From: Methanobrevibacter sp. | GTDB lineage: Archaea > Methanobacteriota > Methanobacteria > Methanobacteriales > Methanobacteriaceae | Length of the DNA: 13,369 nt | Assembly: GCA_016291275.1 (NCBI GenBank) | Contig: JAEEWY010000020.1 | Span: forward strand, 1-13,369 | Reading direction: 5' to 3' | Part shown: piece after piece, positions 1 through 5,703 of the stretch | Position numbering within the stretch: the stretch's first letter is position 1 | How the letters are laid out: each line of letters begins with the position of its first letter | The notes under the pieces: model-generated | The model's database searches: none | What the model saw: the letters and a program-made list of their open reading frames with translations, nothing else | What the model was told of the DNA's origin: nothing | Made by a program: the position numbers and the translations under genes

Positions 1-416
1 CGATGAAAGCGGACAAGCCTGGAGTAGATATTAAATCAATCGTGGTGCCGGAATCATTAAAAGGTTATATTATAGTCGAATCTGCAACCAACCTTGACAT
101 GAAGAACCCTGATATGAAGGTTCGTCATTTAAGAGGTATTGTAGGTGCTAAAAAAGATGGAACTATAGATGCAAATAGCCAAATAACCTTGGAAGAAGTT
201 AAAAAATTCTTGAAACCACAACCTATCATTTCTTCAATACAAAAAGGAAGTATTGTCGAACTTGTTTCAGGTCCTTTCAAAGGTGAAAAATCTAAAGTTG
301 TCCGTTTAGATGAATCTCGTGAAGAAGTAGTTCTCGAGTTAATTGAAGCAGCAGTTCCTATTCCTGTTACTGTTAAAGCTGATCAAATTAGAATTATTAA
401 AAAGGAGGCTGACTAA
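1..416 (+). CDS. spt5: Transcription elongation factor Spt5/NusG, 5' end cut by window edge
   Basis: Archaeal Spt5 (NusG family) binds RNA polymerase with Spt4 and keeps the clamp closed during elongation. The visible part begins inside the NGN domain: the stretch VPESLKGYIIVE near residues 16-27 and the conserved RHLRGIVG near 42-49 are typical. A C-terminal KOW domain follows at about residues 76-135, with IQKGSIVELVSGPFKGEK as its core. Family members are roughly 145-150 residues and start with a beta strand that is missing here, so the ATG at position 3 is probably an internal methionine and the true start lies upstream of the window. The TAA stop overlaps the rpl11 ATG by one base, so the two genes are translationally linked. 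The order spt5-rpl11-rpl1-rplP0-rpl12 is the conserved archaeal arrangement. Confidence 0.93.
   Translation, partial: MKADKPGVDIKSIVVPESLKGYIIVESATNLDMKNPDMKVRHLRGIVGAKKDGTIDANSQITLEEVKKFLKPQPIISSIQKGSIVELVSGPFKGEKSKVVRLDESREEVVLELIEAAVPIPVTVKADQIRIIKKEAD
402..408 (+). promoter_or_regulatory. Shine-Dalgarno site of rpl11
   Basis: A GGAGG core sits at the end of the spt5 coding region, about 8 bases before the rpl11 ATG. The stop and start overlap as TAATG, so this site supports re-initiation or coupled translation. Confidence 0.75.
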
Positions 417-898
417 TGGCTAAAGATACAGTTGAAGTTCTTCTCGAAGGTGGAACAGCTACTCCTGGACCACCATTAGGCCCTGCAATTGGACCTTTCG
501 GTGTTAATATGATGCAAGTAGTTGAAGAGATCAATAAAAAAAGTGCTGATTTCGCTGGTATGAAAGTACCTGTAATAATCACTATTGACAGCAGCACTAA
601 AGAATTCGAAATCGAAATTGGTACTCCTCCAACAACTGCACTTATTATGGATGAACTTGGCATTGAAAAAGGTGCTCATGAACCTGGTGCTGAAGTTGCA
701 GCAGATTTATCTGTAGAGCAAGCTTTTAAAATTGCAAGAATGAAATTCGATTCATTACTCGCAAATGATTACAAAGCAGCAACCAAAGAAATTATGGGTA
801 CTTGCGTAAGTATGGGTATTACCGTAGACGGTAAAGATCCTAGAGATGCTCAAAAAGCAGTTGATGCTGGAGAGTACGATGATATTTTAGTAGAATAG
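416..898 (+). CDS. rpl11: 50S ribosomal protein L11 (uL11)
   Basis: L11 forms the base of the ribosomal stalk on the GTPase-associated centre of 23S rRNA, next to P0. The 160-residue protein matches the usual archaeal length. The N-terminal domain has the family signature GGTATPGPPLGPAIGPFGVN (residues 12-31), followed by VPVIITI and the PPTTALI segment. The C-terminal RNA-binding domain covers about residues 75-140 and includes MGTCVSMGITVDGKDPRD. The start ATG overlaps the spt5 stop and has a strong ribosome binding site. A 389-bp AT-rich gap follows before rpl1, unlike the tight spacing upstream. Assignment is certain by sequence pattern. Confidence 0.97.
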   Translation: MAKDTVEVLLEGGTATPGPPLGPAIGPFGVNMMQVVEEINKKSADFAGMKVPVIITIDSSTKEFEIEIGTPPTTALIMDELGIEKGAHEPGAEVAADLSVEQAFKIARMKFDSLLANDYKAATKEIMGTCVSMGITVDGKDPRDAQKAVDAGEYDDILVE

Positions 899-1196
899 AT
901 TAGCTATTCTGGTAAGATACTTACGATGCTTAAAATTCAATTAAAATTTAATTCAAAATATTATACTTAATATATTATTTATTTAAGTGATTAATTTGCA
1001 TGATTGAATTTAATTATAAATTAGATTATTAAAATTTATGTTTATAACTTTCTTAATCTATCTTCTTAATTTAATATCAACAGCTAATTATGATAAATAG
1101 ATAATATTTATTCACTTAAATGTAAATGATATTGAAATTGTATTGTCTTACTTGTTCTAGGATAATGTGGTTTCAATTGATATATTAAAAGGAATC

Positions 1197-1230
1197 TAAA
1201 GATTTTATAAATGCTTTTTAAAGATTTTAT
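1197..1230 (+). repeat. 12-nt direct repeat flanking the rpl1 promoter
   Basis: TAAAGATTTTAT occurs at 1197-1208 and again at 1219-1230, 22 bp apart start to start (about two helical turns). The first copy overlaps the proposed TATA box. This is seen directly. An operator role is only an inference. Confidence 0.6.
1204..1211 (+). promoter_or_regulatory. Candidate TATA box for rpl1-rplP0-rpl12
   Basis: TTTATAAA closely fits the archaeal TATA consensus and is preceded by A-rich sequence that could serve as a BRE. With the usual 25-27 bp offset, transcription would start near 1233-1236, giving a leader of about 50 nt before the rpl1 ATG. This would make rpl1 onward at least partly independent of spt5-rpl11. 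Confidence 0.5.
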
Positions 1231-1261
1231 TTAATTTGAAGATTTCTCGTAAAAATTCCAA

Positions 1262-1276
1262 ATGAACAAAGTTCAT
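1262..1276 (+). promoter_or_regulatory. Small hairpin in the rpl1 leader
   Basis: ATGAAC, a three-base AAA loop and GTTCAT form a perfect 6-bp stem that ends directly before the GGAGG ribosome binding site at 1277-1281. It could affect ribosome access, but the stem is short and AU-rich. Confidence 0.4.
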
Positions 1277-1281
1277 GGAGG
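1277..1281 (+). promoter_or_regulatory. Ribosome binding site of rpl1
   Basis: GGAGG lies 6 bases before the ATG at 1288 and fixes that start codon. It directly abuts the leader hairpin. Confidence 0.75.
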
Positions 1282-1287
1282 ATATAT

Positions 1288-1926
1288 ATGACACAAGAGA
1301 TTATTGATGCGGTGAAGGAGGCAAAAGAACAAGCTAAGCCGAGAAACTTCACTCAATCCATTGATGTTATCATTAACCTCAAGGATTTAGATGTCAGAAA
1401 ACCAGAAAACAGATTTAGCGAAGAAGTAGCTCTTCCTAATGGCCGTGGCAAAGAGATCAAAATCGGAGTCATCGCTGATGGGGAATTAGCTCTTGCTGCT
1501 AAAAATGCTGGTGTAGATGTCGTGATTTCCAAAGAAGATTTACAAGAATTTGGTAAAGACATTAAAGCTGCTAAAAAAGTAGTTAATTCTGTCGATTCAT
1601 TTATCGCACAAGCTGATATGATGCCACTTGTAGGTAGGTTCTTAGGTCGTATTTTAGGACCTCGTAACAAAATGCCTAAACCGGTACCAGCTAGTGCAAG
1701 AATTGAACCATTGCTTGAAAGAACTCAAGCTACCATTAAAGTAGGTGTTAAACAACAACCTTCTATTCAAATCTTAGTTGGAACTCAAGATATGGATGAC
1801 GAGAAGTTAGCTGAAAATATTGAAGCTGTTCTTGCAGTATTAGACCGCAATTTAGAAAAAGGAAGAAACCAAATAAAATCCATGTATATTAAAGCGACAA
1901 TGGGTTCAGTAGTGAGGGTGATCTAA
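1288..1926 (+). CDS. rpl1: 50S ribosomal protein L1 (uL1)
   Basis: L1 binds helices 76-78 of 23S rRNA, forms the mobile L1 stalk that helps release E-site tRNA, and in methanogens represses its own operon. At 212 residues it has the normal archaeal length. The N-terminal AVKEAKEQAKPRNFTQS and RKPENRF segments are family hallmarks. GRFLGRILGPRNKMPKP (about residues 116-132) is the conserved L1 signature, and the C-terminal KSMYIKATMGSVVRV returns to domain I, which is built from both termini. The start is supported by GGAGG six bases upstream. One base separates the stop from the rplP0 ATG. An L1-binding mRNA element lies within codons 9-22 (1312-1352), so the coding sequence carries its own translational operator. 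Confidence 0.97.
   Translation: MTQEIIDAVKEAKEQAKPRNFTQSIDVIINLKDLDVRKPENRFSEEVALPNGRGKEIKIGVIADGELALAAKNAGVDVVISKEDLQEFGKDIKAAKKVVNSVDSFIAQADMMPLVGRFLGRILGPRNKMPKPVPASARIEPLLERTQATIKVGVKQQPSIQILVGTQDMDDEKLAENIEAVLAVLDRNLEKGRNQIKSMYIKATMGSVVRVI
1312..1352 (+). promoter_or_regulatory. L1-binding autoregulatory mRNA element inside rpl1
   Basis: GUGAAG at 1312-1317 pairs perfectly with CUUCAC at 1347-1352. GGC at 1320-1322 pairs with GCC at 1338-1340. Between the stems is an asymmetric internal loop, GA on the 5' side and GAGAAA on the 3' side. From memory, this closely matches the Methanococcus vannielii L1 mRNA site used in structural work on L1-mRNA complexes, which also lies about 30 nt inside the L1 gene and mimics the 23S rRNA target. 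The position here (24 nt after the first base of the ATG) and the loop bases agree. Known role in Methanococcus: excess free L1 binds and blocks translation of L1 and the downstream L10 and L12 genes. Function in this organism is inferred. Confidence 0.85.
1917..1923 (+). promoter_or_regulatory. Ribosome binding site of rplP0
   Basis: GGTGATC is fully complementary to the GATCACC expected near the 3' end of archaeal 16S rRNA. It lies inside the end of rpl1, 4 bases before the ATG at 1928, which favours translational coupling with L1. Confidence 0.6.
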
Positions 1927-1927
1927 G

Positions 1928-2935
1928 ATGGCTCACGTTGCTGAATGGAAAAAAGAAGAAGTTAATGAACTTAAAGGTTTAATCGAATCTGCAGAAGTTG
2001 TAGGTATTGTTAACTTATTAAACATTCCTGCTAGACAATTACAAGAAATGAGAAAAACTCTCGCAGGAAAAGCAACTATCAGATTATCTAAAATTAACCT
2101 TATGAAATTAGCTTTAGAAGATTGTGATAATGAGAAAGCTAACATTACTGAGCTTTCTGATTTTATGGAAGGTCAACCTGCACTTGTATGTACTGACATG
2201 AATCCTTTCAGATTGTACAAAATATTAGAAGACAGTAAAACATCTGCTCCTGCAAAAGCTGGCGCAACTGCTCCTGATGATATTGTTGTACCTGCTGGAG
2301 ACACTGGATTCCCACCAGGTCCGTTCCTTGGTGACTTACAACAAATAGGTGTACCTGCTAAAATCGACAAAGGAAAAATTGTAGTTTCTAAAGATACTGT
2401 TGTAGTAAAAGCTGGAGAAGAAGTTTCTAAACAAGTAGCAGCTGCTTTAACCAGAATGGATATCAAACCTATGGAAGTAGGTATGGATCTTAAAGCTGTA
2501 TATGAAGAAGGCTCTATCTTTAAAGCAGACGTATTAGCTATTGATGAAGAAGAAACTATTGCAGATATTCAAACTGCATTTACTAAAGCATTTAACTTAT
2601 CTGTATTTAGTGCTTTCCCAACTAGCCAAACTATTTCAACTATTATCAGTACTGCTCATACCAAAGCATACAATGTTGCTATTGAAGCAGCTATTCCTAC
2701 AGACAAGACTTCTGATATGTTAATTGCACTTGCAAACGCTAAGATGTTAGCATTAGCTGGTGAATTATCTTCTGACGCTATCGATGACGAAATTGCTAAT
2801 AAATTAGCAAATGTTGCAGTAGCAGCAGCTCCTGTCGTTGAAGAAGCAGCAGAAGAAGAGGAAGTTGAAGAAGAGGAAGAAGAAGATAAAAGTGAAGAAA
2901 CTGCAGCACTTGGATTAGGTGCTTTGTTCGGTTAG
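1928..2935 (+). CDS. rplP0: 50S ribosomal protein P0/L10 (uL10), acidic stalk protein
   Basis: P0 anchors the ribosomal stalk on 23S rRNA and carries several L12 dimers. The 335-residue protein has the archaeal layout: an rRNA-binding globular domain (residues 1-105), an archaeal/eukaryotic insertion domain (about 108-185, with the conserved GPFLGDLQQIGVPAKI at 131-146), helical spine segments that bind L12 dimers (about 255-297), an alanine-rich hinge, and a Glu-rich tail (about 305-324) ending in ALGLGALFG. That last motif is shared with L12 and is known to contact elongation factors. It starts one base after rpl1. The tail is encoded by polypurine GAA/GAG repeats, 19 nt of which recur identically in rpl12. 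Confidence 0.96.
   Translation: MAHVAEWKKEEVNELKGLIESAEVVGIVNLLNIPARQLQEMRKTLAGKATIRLSKINLMKLALEDCDNEKANITELSDFMEGQPALVCTDMNPFRLYKILEDSKTSAPAKAGATAPDDIVVPAGDTGFPPGPFLGDLQQIGVPAKIDKGKIVVSKDTVVVKAGEEVSKQVAAALTRMDIKPMEVGMDLKAVYEEGSIFKADVLAIDEEETIADIQTAFTKAFNLSVFSAFPTSQTISTIISTAHTKAYNVAIEAAIPTDKTSDMLIALANAKMLALAGELSSDAIDDEIANKLANVAVAAAPVVEEAAEEEEVEEEEEEDKSEETAALGLGALFG
2846..2886 (+). repeat. Polypurine GAA/GAG tract encoding the P0 acidic tail
   Basis: Almost pure purine run coding for Glu residues. The 19-nt block at 2846-2864 recurs exactly at 3266-3284 in rpl12, a direct repeat 420 bp apart. Confidence 0.8.
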
Positions 2936-2974
2936 ATAAAATTTAAAATTTATACTTTTTAATTTAAAAAACAC

Positions 2975-3011
2975 AAGATTCAATATAAAAAACTAATATG
3001 TATTGGATTTT
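2975..3011 (+). terminator. Hairpin with T-run between rplP0 and rpl12 (possible attenuator or processing site)
   Basis: Bases 2975-2987 can pair with 2999-3011 in a 13-bp stem containing three G-U pairs and an 11-nt loop, with T-rich sequence at its 3' arm. It lies in the 114-bp gap between the P0 and L12 genes. The stem is AU-rich, so its stability is uncertain. It could be a partial terminator, an RNA-processing signal, or chance. Confidence 0.35.
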
Positions 3012-3040
3012 TAAAAAAATAAATTATTATAACAAAAAAC

Positions 3041-3046
3041 GGTGAT
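3041..3046 (+). promoter_or_regulatory. Ribosome binding site of rpl12
   Basis: GGTGAT is complementary to the 16S rRNA 3' end and lies only 3 bases before the ATG at 3050. It supports this start, which gives the standard MEYIYAAMIL N-terminus. Confidence 0.65.
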
Positions 3047-3049
3047 AAC

Positions 3050-3361
3050 ATGGAATATATTTATGCGGCAATGATTTTGCACACCACAGAACAAGATATT
3101 AATGAAGAAAATGTAACTAAAATCTTAGAAGCAGCTGGCGCTGATGTAGATGAATCCAGAGTAAAAGCTTTAATCGCAGCATTAGAAGATGTTGATATTG
3201 AAGAAGCTATGGAAACTACCGCTATGGCAGCAGCTCCTGCAGCAGCAGCTCCTGCAGCTGAAGCAGCAGCAGAAGAAGAGGAAGAAGAAGAGGAAGAAGA
3301 AGAAGACGAAGAACAAGCAGCTGCAGCAGCAACCGCTGGTTTAGGTGCTTTATTCGGATAG
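3050..3361 (+). CDS. rpl12: 50S ribosomal protein L12 (P1/P2-type, aL12)
   Basis: This is the acidic stalk protein, present as several dimers per ribosome, that recruits translational GTPases. The 103-residue length is normal for archaea. Residues 1-58 form the helical dimerisation domain that binds P0, with MEYIYAAMILH at the start. Residues 59-74 are an Ala/Pro hinge, 75-88 are nearly all Glu, and the protein ends in the conserved GLGALFG, the same motif as in P0. The acidic part is encoded by an uninterrupted 36-nt purine run (3271-3306). It is the last gene of the cluster, followed by strong T-tracts. The 114-bp gap and hairpin upstream may allow a dosage different from P0. Confidence 0.96.
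   Translation: MEYIYAAMILHTTEQDINEENVTKILEAAGADVDESRVKALIAALEDVDIEEAMETTAMAAAPAAAAPAAEAAAEEEEEEEEEEEDEEQAAAAATAGLGALFG
3271..3306 (+). repeat. 36-nt uninterrupted polypurine tract in rpl12
   Basis: GAA/GAG repeats encode the acidic stretch. The preceding bases 3266-3270 extend the match with the P0 tail to 19 nt (3266-3284 equals 2846-2864). Confidence 0.8.
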
Positions 3362-3375
3362 ATTCTTTTCTATCC

Positions 3376-3461
3376 TTTATTTTTTCTTTTTTTTTAAACA
3401 ATTTTTATTGTTCGTATTTTATTTAACTATTTTTTACTCTATTTTTTATTGTTTTTTTTTT
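3376..3461 (+). terminator. T-tract terminator region after rpl12
   Basis: Several long T runs are present, mainly 3376-3395 and the ten Ts at 3452-3461. Archaeal RNA polymerase terminates at such U-tracts without needing a hairpin. The position after the last stalk gene and before a promoterless stretch fits the end of the operon transcript. Confidence 0.65.
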
Positions 3462-3528
3462 CTGATCATTTTTATAATATTCTTTTTTTACATTTTTTAT
3501 TTTTTAAATTATTAAACCCATAAAAAAA

Positions 3529-3537
3529 TTTTAAATA
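3529..3537 (+). promoter_or_regulatory. Candidate TATA box for the adhesin-like gene
   Basis: TTTTAAATA lies about 48 bp before the ATG at 3581, after the rpl12 T-tracts. A start of transcription near 3560 would leave a roughly 20-nt leader. No good Shine-Dalgarno sequence is visible. AT-rich surroundings make the exact box uncertain. Confidence 0.35.
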
Positions 3538-3580
3538 AAATAATCTTAATAATATAATTAATAACAATTGAGTTGAAATT

Positions 3581-4777
3581 ATGAAGATGAAATTTAAAGA
3601 GATAAGCATTTTATTTTCATTATTATTTATTTTATTGATTTCATTGGCAGTTGTTTCTGCTGAAGAGATTTCAGATTCTGAAAATCTGTCTTTGTATGAT
3701 AATTCAGAATCTATTGATAATGATTATGAAAACGATTTTAATTTAGAAGCTGTTGAATCTGATTCTGCAAGTCAAGTATCAGATCTAAATGAAGAGAATT
3801 CAAATCTTGTGGGAGTAAGTTCTCCAGAAACAGACATTTCACAAGTATCTGATGAAATATTAAGTCAGAATCAGGAAAGCAGCAATATAATCAGTGCTGA
3901 AAGCAATGGTTATTCAATTTCTGTAAAAAATATTTCAGCTAATGAAGGAACTACTGTAAATATCGTTGCAAATGTATATAAAGACAATAATCCTGTATCT
4001 GGTGGCTATGTGCTCTTTGGGCTATGGACAGCTAATGGAAACCCTGTTGCAGGTAATGCAAGCATTAGCAATGGTCAAGCAGTGTTGAACATTAAATTGC
4101 CTAAGACTTCTGAACTTTCTGCATACAATTGGATCTGTTTAGCGGGGTATTTCGATGAGAAGAATGAGTATCAGACAAATGCTTCTTTTTTAGTTCAGAT
4201 AAAGAAAATTTATTCAACTAAAATCTTGGCAAGCAATATTTTAGGTAAAATGGGTAAAAAGGTCACTCTTGTTGCCAATGTCTATGATGAGGATGGGTAT
4301 AAAGTCAATGTAGGTACAGTTACATTTACTGTAAACGGCAAATCCTATAAAGTGGCTGTAAAAAACGGAAAAGCTTCAAAGACCATCACTTCCCCATTTG
4401 TAGGAATTTATAATGTTAAAGTAGCATACAAAGGTGTCGATAATTATAAATCCAGCAAAGGCAGTTTTAAATTAGGTTCAGATTTAAGAATCAAGACCGT
4501 TTACTATAAGACCATGAGTGTTAAAAAAGGAGCTAAAAAATATTTTAAAATGACTTTAACTAATTATTTCACCAATAAACGTTTGAAATACTTTAAAATG
4601 AAATTAAAAGTTAAAATCAATAAGAAAACTTGGAAAACCTACACAGTTAAATCTAATTCTAAAGGAATCATAAAATGGTCCACTAAAAAATTAGCTAGAG
4701 GTACCCACAGCGTTAAAATTAAGTCTGCATATAAAAACTTTTCATTTAATTTGAAATCAAAAATAATTGTCAGATAA
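3581..4777 (+). CDS. Secreted adhesin-like protein with Ig-like repeats
   Basis: This 398-residue protein starts with a clear signal peptide: MKMKFK, a hydrophobic core at about residues 8-25, and likely cleavage after VSA at residue 27. Residues 28-110 are an Asp/Glu/Ser/Asn-rich segment with 22 acidic residues and no Lys or Arg. Two Ig-like beta-sandwich units follow at about 111-208 and 212-300, sharing the pattern VTLVANVYDEDG...GTVTFTVNG and ending in YKGVDNYKSSKG. Residues 301-398 are extremely basic (30 Lys/Arg, one acidic residue). The features fit the adhesin-like proteins of Methanobrevibacter. I see no C-terminal membrane anchor or pseudomurein-binding repeat, so attachment may be by charge. 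Binding partner unknown. It appears to be a single-gene unit between two T-rich regions. Confidence 0.75.
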   Translation: MKMKFKEISILFSLLFILLISLAVVSAEEISDSENLSLYDNSESIDNDYENDFNLEAVESDSASQVSDLNEENSNLVGVSSPETDISQVSDEILSQNQESSNIISAESNGYSISVKNISANEGTTVNIVANVYKDNNPVSGGYVLFGLWTANGNPVAGNASISNGQAVLNIKLPKTSELSAYNWICLAGYFDEKNEYQTNASFLVQIKKIYSTKILASNILGKMGKKVTLVANVYDEDGYKVNVGTVTFTVNGKSYKVAVKNGKASKTITSPFVGIYNVKVAYKGVDNYKSSKGSFKLGSDLRIKTVYYKTMSVKKGAKKYFKMTLTNYFTNKRLKYFKMKLKVKINKKTWKTYTVKSNSKGIIKWSTKKLARGTHSVKIKSAYKNFSFNLKSKIIVR

Positions 4778-4795
4778 ACATTTTACCGCTTAGGA

Positions 4796-4890
4796 TTTTT
4801 CTTTAAAATTTCTTTTTTCTTTTATTTTTATTACTTTTTTATTCTTTTCTTTTTCATTTTTCTATTTTCTATTCTTTTCATTTTTTCTAT
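4796..4890 (+). terminator. T-rich terminator region after the adhesin-like gene
   Basis: This is a dense series of T runs and TTTTCTATTCT-like units immediately after the stop codon. Low-complexity pyrimidine sequence of this kind is the expected archaeal terminator. Confidence 0.55.
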
Positions 4891-4934
4891 TCTAGTATTC
4901 TATTTTTCATAGATTCTATTAACTTTTCAAAATC

Positions 4935-4942
4935 TATATATG
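4935..4942 (+). promoter_or_regulatory. Candidate TATA box for the zinc-ribbon/hydrolase unit
   Basis: TATATATG, preceded by A-rich sequence, predicts a transcription start near 4965 and a leader of about 20 nt that includes the strong ribosome binding site. A second similar box at 4944-4951 would place the start inside that site and is less likely. Confidence 0.55.
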
Positions 4943-4973
4943 CTTATATGAATAAAGTATTACTTAGTAAATA

Positions 4974-4981
4974 GGGAGGTG
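4974..4981 (+). promoter_or_regulatory. Strong Shine-Dalgarno deciding a GTG start
   Basis: GGGAGGTG is one of the best matches in the window to the 16S rRNA 3' end. It lies 5 bases before the GTG at 4987. No ATG lies at a suitable distance, so GTG is the start codon. Confidence 0.8.
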
Positions 4982-4986
4982 TAATT

Positions 4987-5685
4987 GTGGTATTTTGTCC
5001 TAATTGCGGGGCTGAAAATGCAGATTCCGCAAAGTTCTGTAAGCAATGCGGTCATGCATTAGGCGCAAATCGTCCAATAAAAGACAATTATGTAAATACT
5101 GGAATTGATCCATCTGCTAGACCAAATGACAATTCAAATTTAAGTAATAATAATTCAAATTCCAAATCAGATAATAAAAACTTAATCATTATCTGCTTAA
5201 CCATTGTTATCTGTGCACTTTTAATTGCAGGTGCTATGGTGATGTTTTCAAATGGCAATGCCAATGATGATTCCGATGCTCTTTCAGATTCTGCATCATT
5301 GAATTCAGGTTCCGTTGATAATGCTTCTGATATGGAAACAAGCACTCAAGCTACTCAAGAGTCTTATCCAACCATTCAAAGCGGTAGTTTCTCAACAGGA
5401 AGTTCAGCCTCAGATAAGACATATTGTAATGTTTATGTAGGGTCTGAGCATGCTGGAGAGAAAGTGAAAATTAGTGTATTGTACAGTTATAATGGATATG
5501 CATTGAATCAAGGAAAAGTTGTTCCTAAAACCGTAAGCAGTGATGGTTACGTCAAGGTTGCAAGCGCAAGTGCATTGGATTACTATCCTGATGATGCTTA
5601 TATTACATTATATGACAATGATGGTAATGTTTTAGATACAAAAGAAATTTATTTGAATACAAATAGTGGAAAACAAACATTCTAA
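4987..5685 (+). CDS. Zinc-ribbon single-pass membrane protein with extracytoplasmic domain
   Basis: The 232-residue protein begins at GTG. A CxxC-x10-CxxC zinc ribbon uses Cys 4, 7, 18 and 21 (CPNCGAENADSAKFCKQCG). An Asn/Ser-rich linker leads to one membrane helix at about residues 65-87. The rest is a Ser/Asp/Thr-rich stalk (about 88-142) and a compact C-terminal domain (about 143-226) with alternating beta-type pattern. By the positive-inside tendency, the zinc ribbon is cytoplasmic and the C-terminal domain is outside. Proteins of this layout are common in Methanobacteriales but have no defined function. The next gene, 18 bp downstream, has the same kind of zinc ribbon, which suggests a joint role in one transcript. 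A sensor or scaffold role is only a guess. Confidence 0.75.
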   Translation: MVFCPNCGAENADSAKFCKQCGHALGANRPIKDNYVNTGIDPSARPNDNSNLSNNNSNSKSDNKNLIIICLTIVICALLIAGAMVMFSNGNANDDSDALSDSASLNSGSVDNASDMETSTQATQESYPTIQSGSFSTGSSASDKTYCNVYVGSEHAGEKVKISVLYSYNGYALNQGKVVPKTVSSDGYVKVASASALDYYPDDAYITLYDNDGNVLDTKEIYLNTNSGKQTF

Positions 5686-5703
5686 TTGATTTAGGGGAAA
5701 AAT

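Larger units (their letters stand above)
899..1287 (+). other. 389-bp AT-rich intergenic gap inside the ribosomal cluster
   Basis: No plausible coding region is present on either strand. The content is strongly A+T. Weak inverted repeats are visible: a 10-bp perfect arm at 981-990 with 1112-1121 (14 bp with one mismatch when extended), and a 7-bp pair at 1022-1028 with 1054-1060. In such AT-rich DNA these could arise by chance. The last 100 bases carry the likely rpl1 promoter, a 12-nt direct repeat, a small leader hairpin and the ribosome binding site, listed separately. I see no convincing RNA gene here. Confidence 0.7.

Noticed and set aside
397..663. Open frame on the minus strand across spt5 and rpl11
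   Set aside because: It is the reverse complement of well-conserved rpl11 sequence, has no ribosome binding site, and its protein resembles nothing I know.
981..1121. Structured RNA in the rpl11-rpl1 gap from the inverted repeat 981-994/1108-1121
   Set aside because: The arms are AT-only or nearly so, and a repeat of this length is close to what chance gives in a gap of this composition. No conserved RNA family was recognised.
1353..1670. Open frame on the minus strand within rpl1
   Set aside because: A shadow of the rpl1 coding frame, with low-complexity Ser/Leu-rich translation and no start signals.
2173..2466. Open frame on the minus strand within rplP0
   Set aside because: Overlaps a certain gene on the opposite strand and has no promoter or ribosome binding site.
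2541..2723. Second plus-strand frame inside rplP0 encoding a Leu/Lys-rich peptide
   Set aside because: The translation is an out-of-frame reading of rplP0. Its composition is explained by the codons of the real gene.
3266..3306. GAA/GAG repeats as a CRISPR-like or satellite array
   Set aside because: They are codons of the Glu-rich L12 tail in a single continuous frame, with no spacers.
5088..5345. Open frame on the minus strand within the first zinc-ribbon gene
   Set aside because: Shadow of the Asn/Ser/Asp-rich coding region, with no initiation signals.
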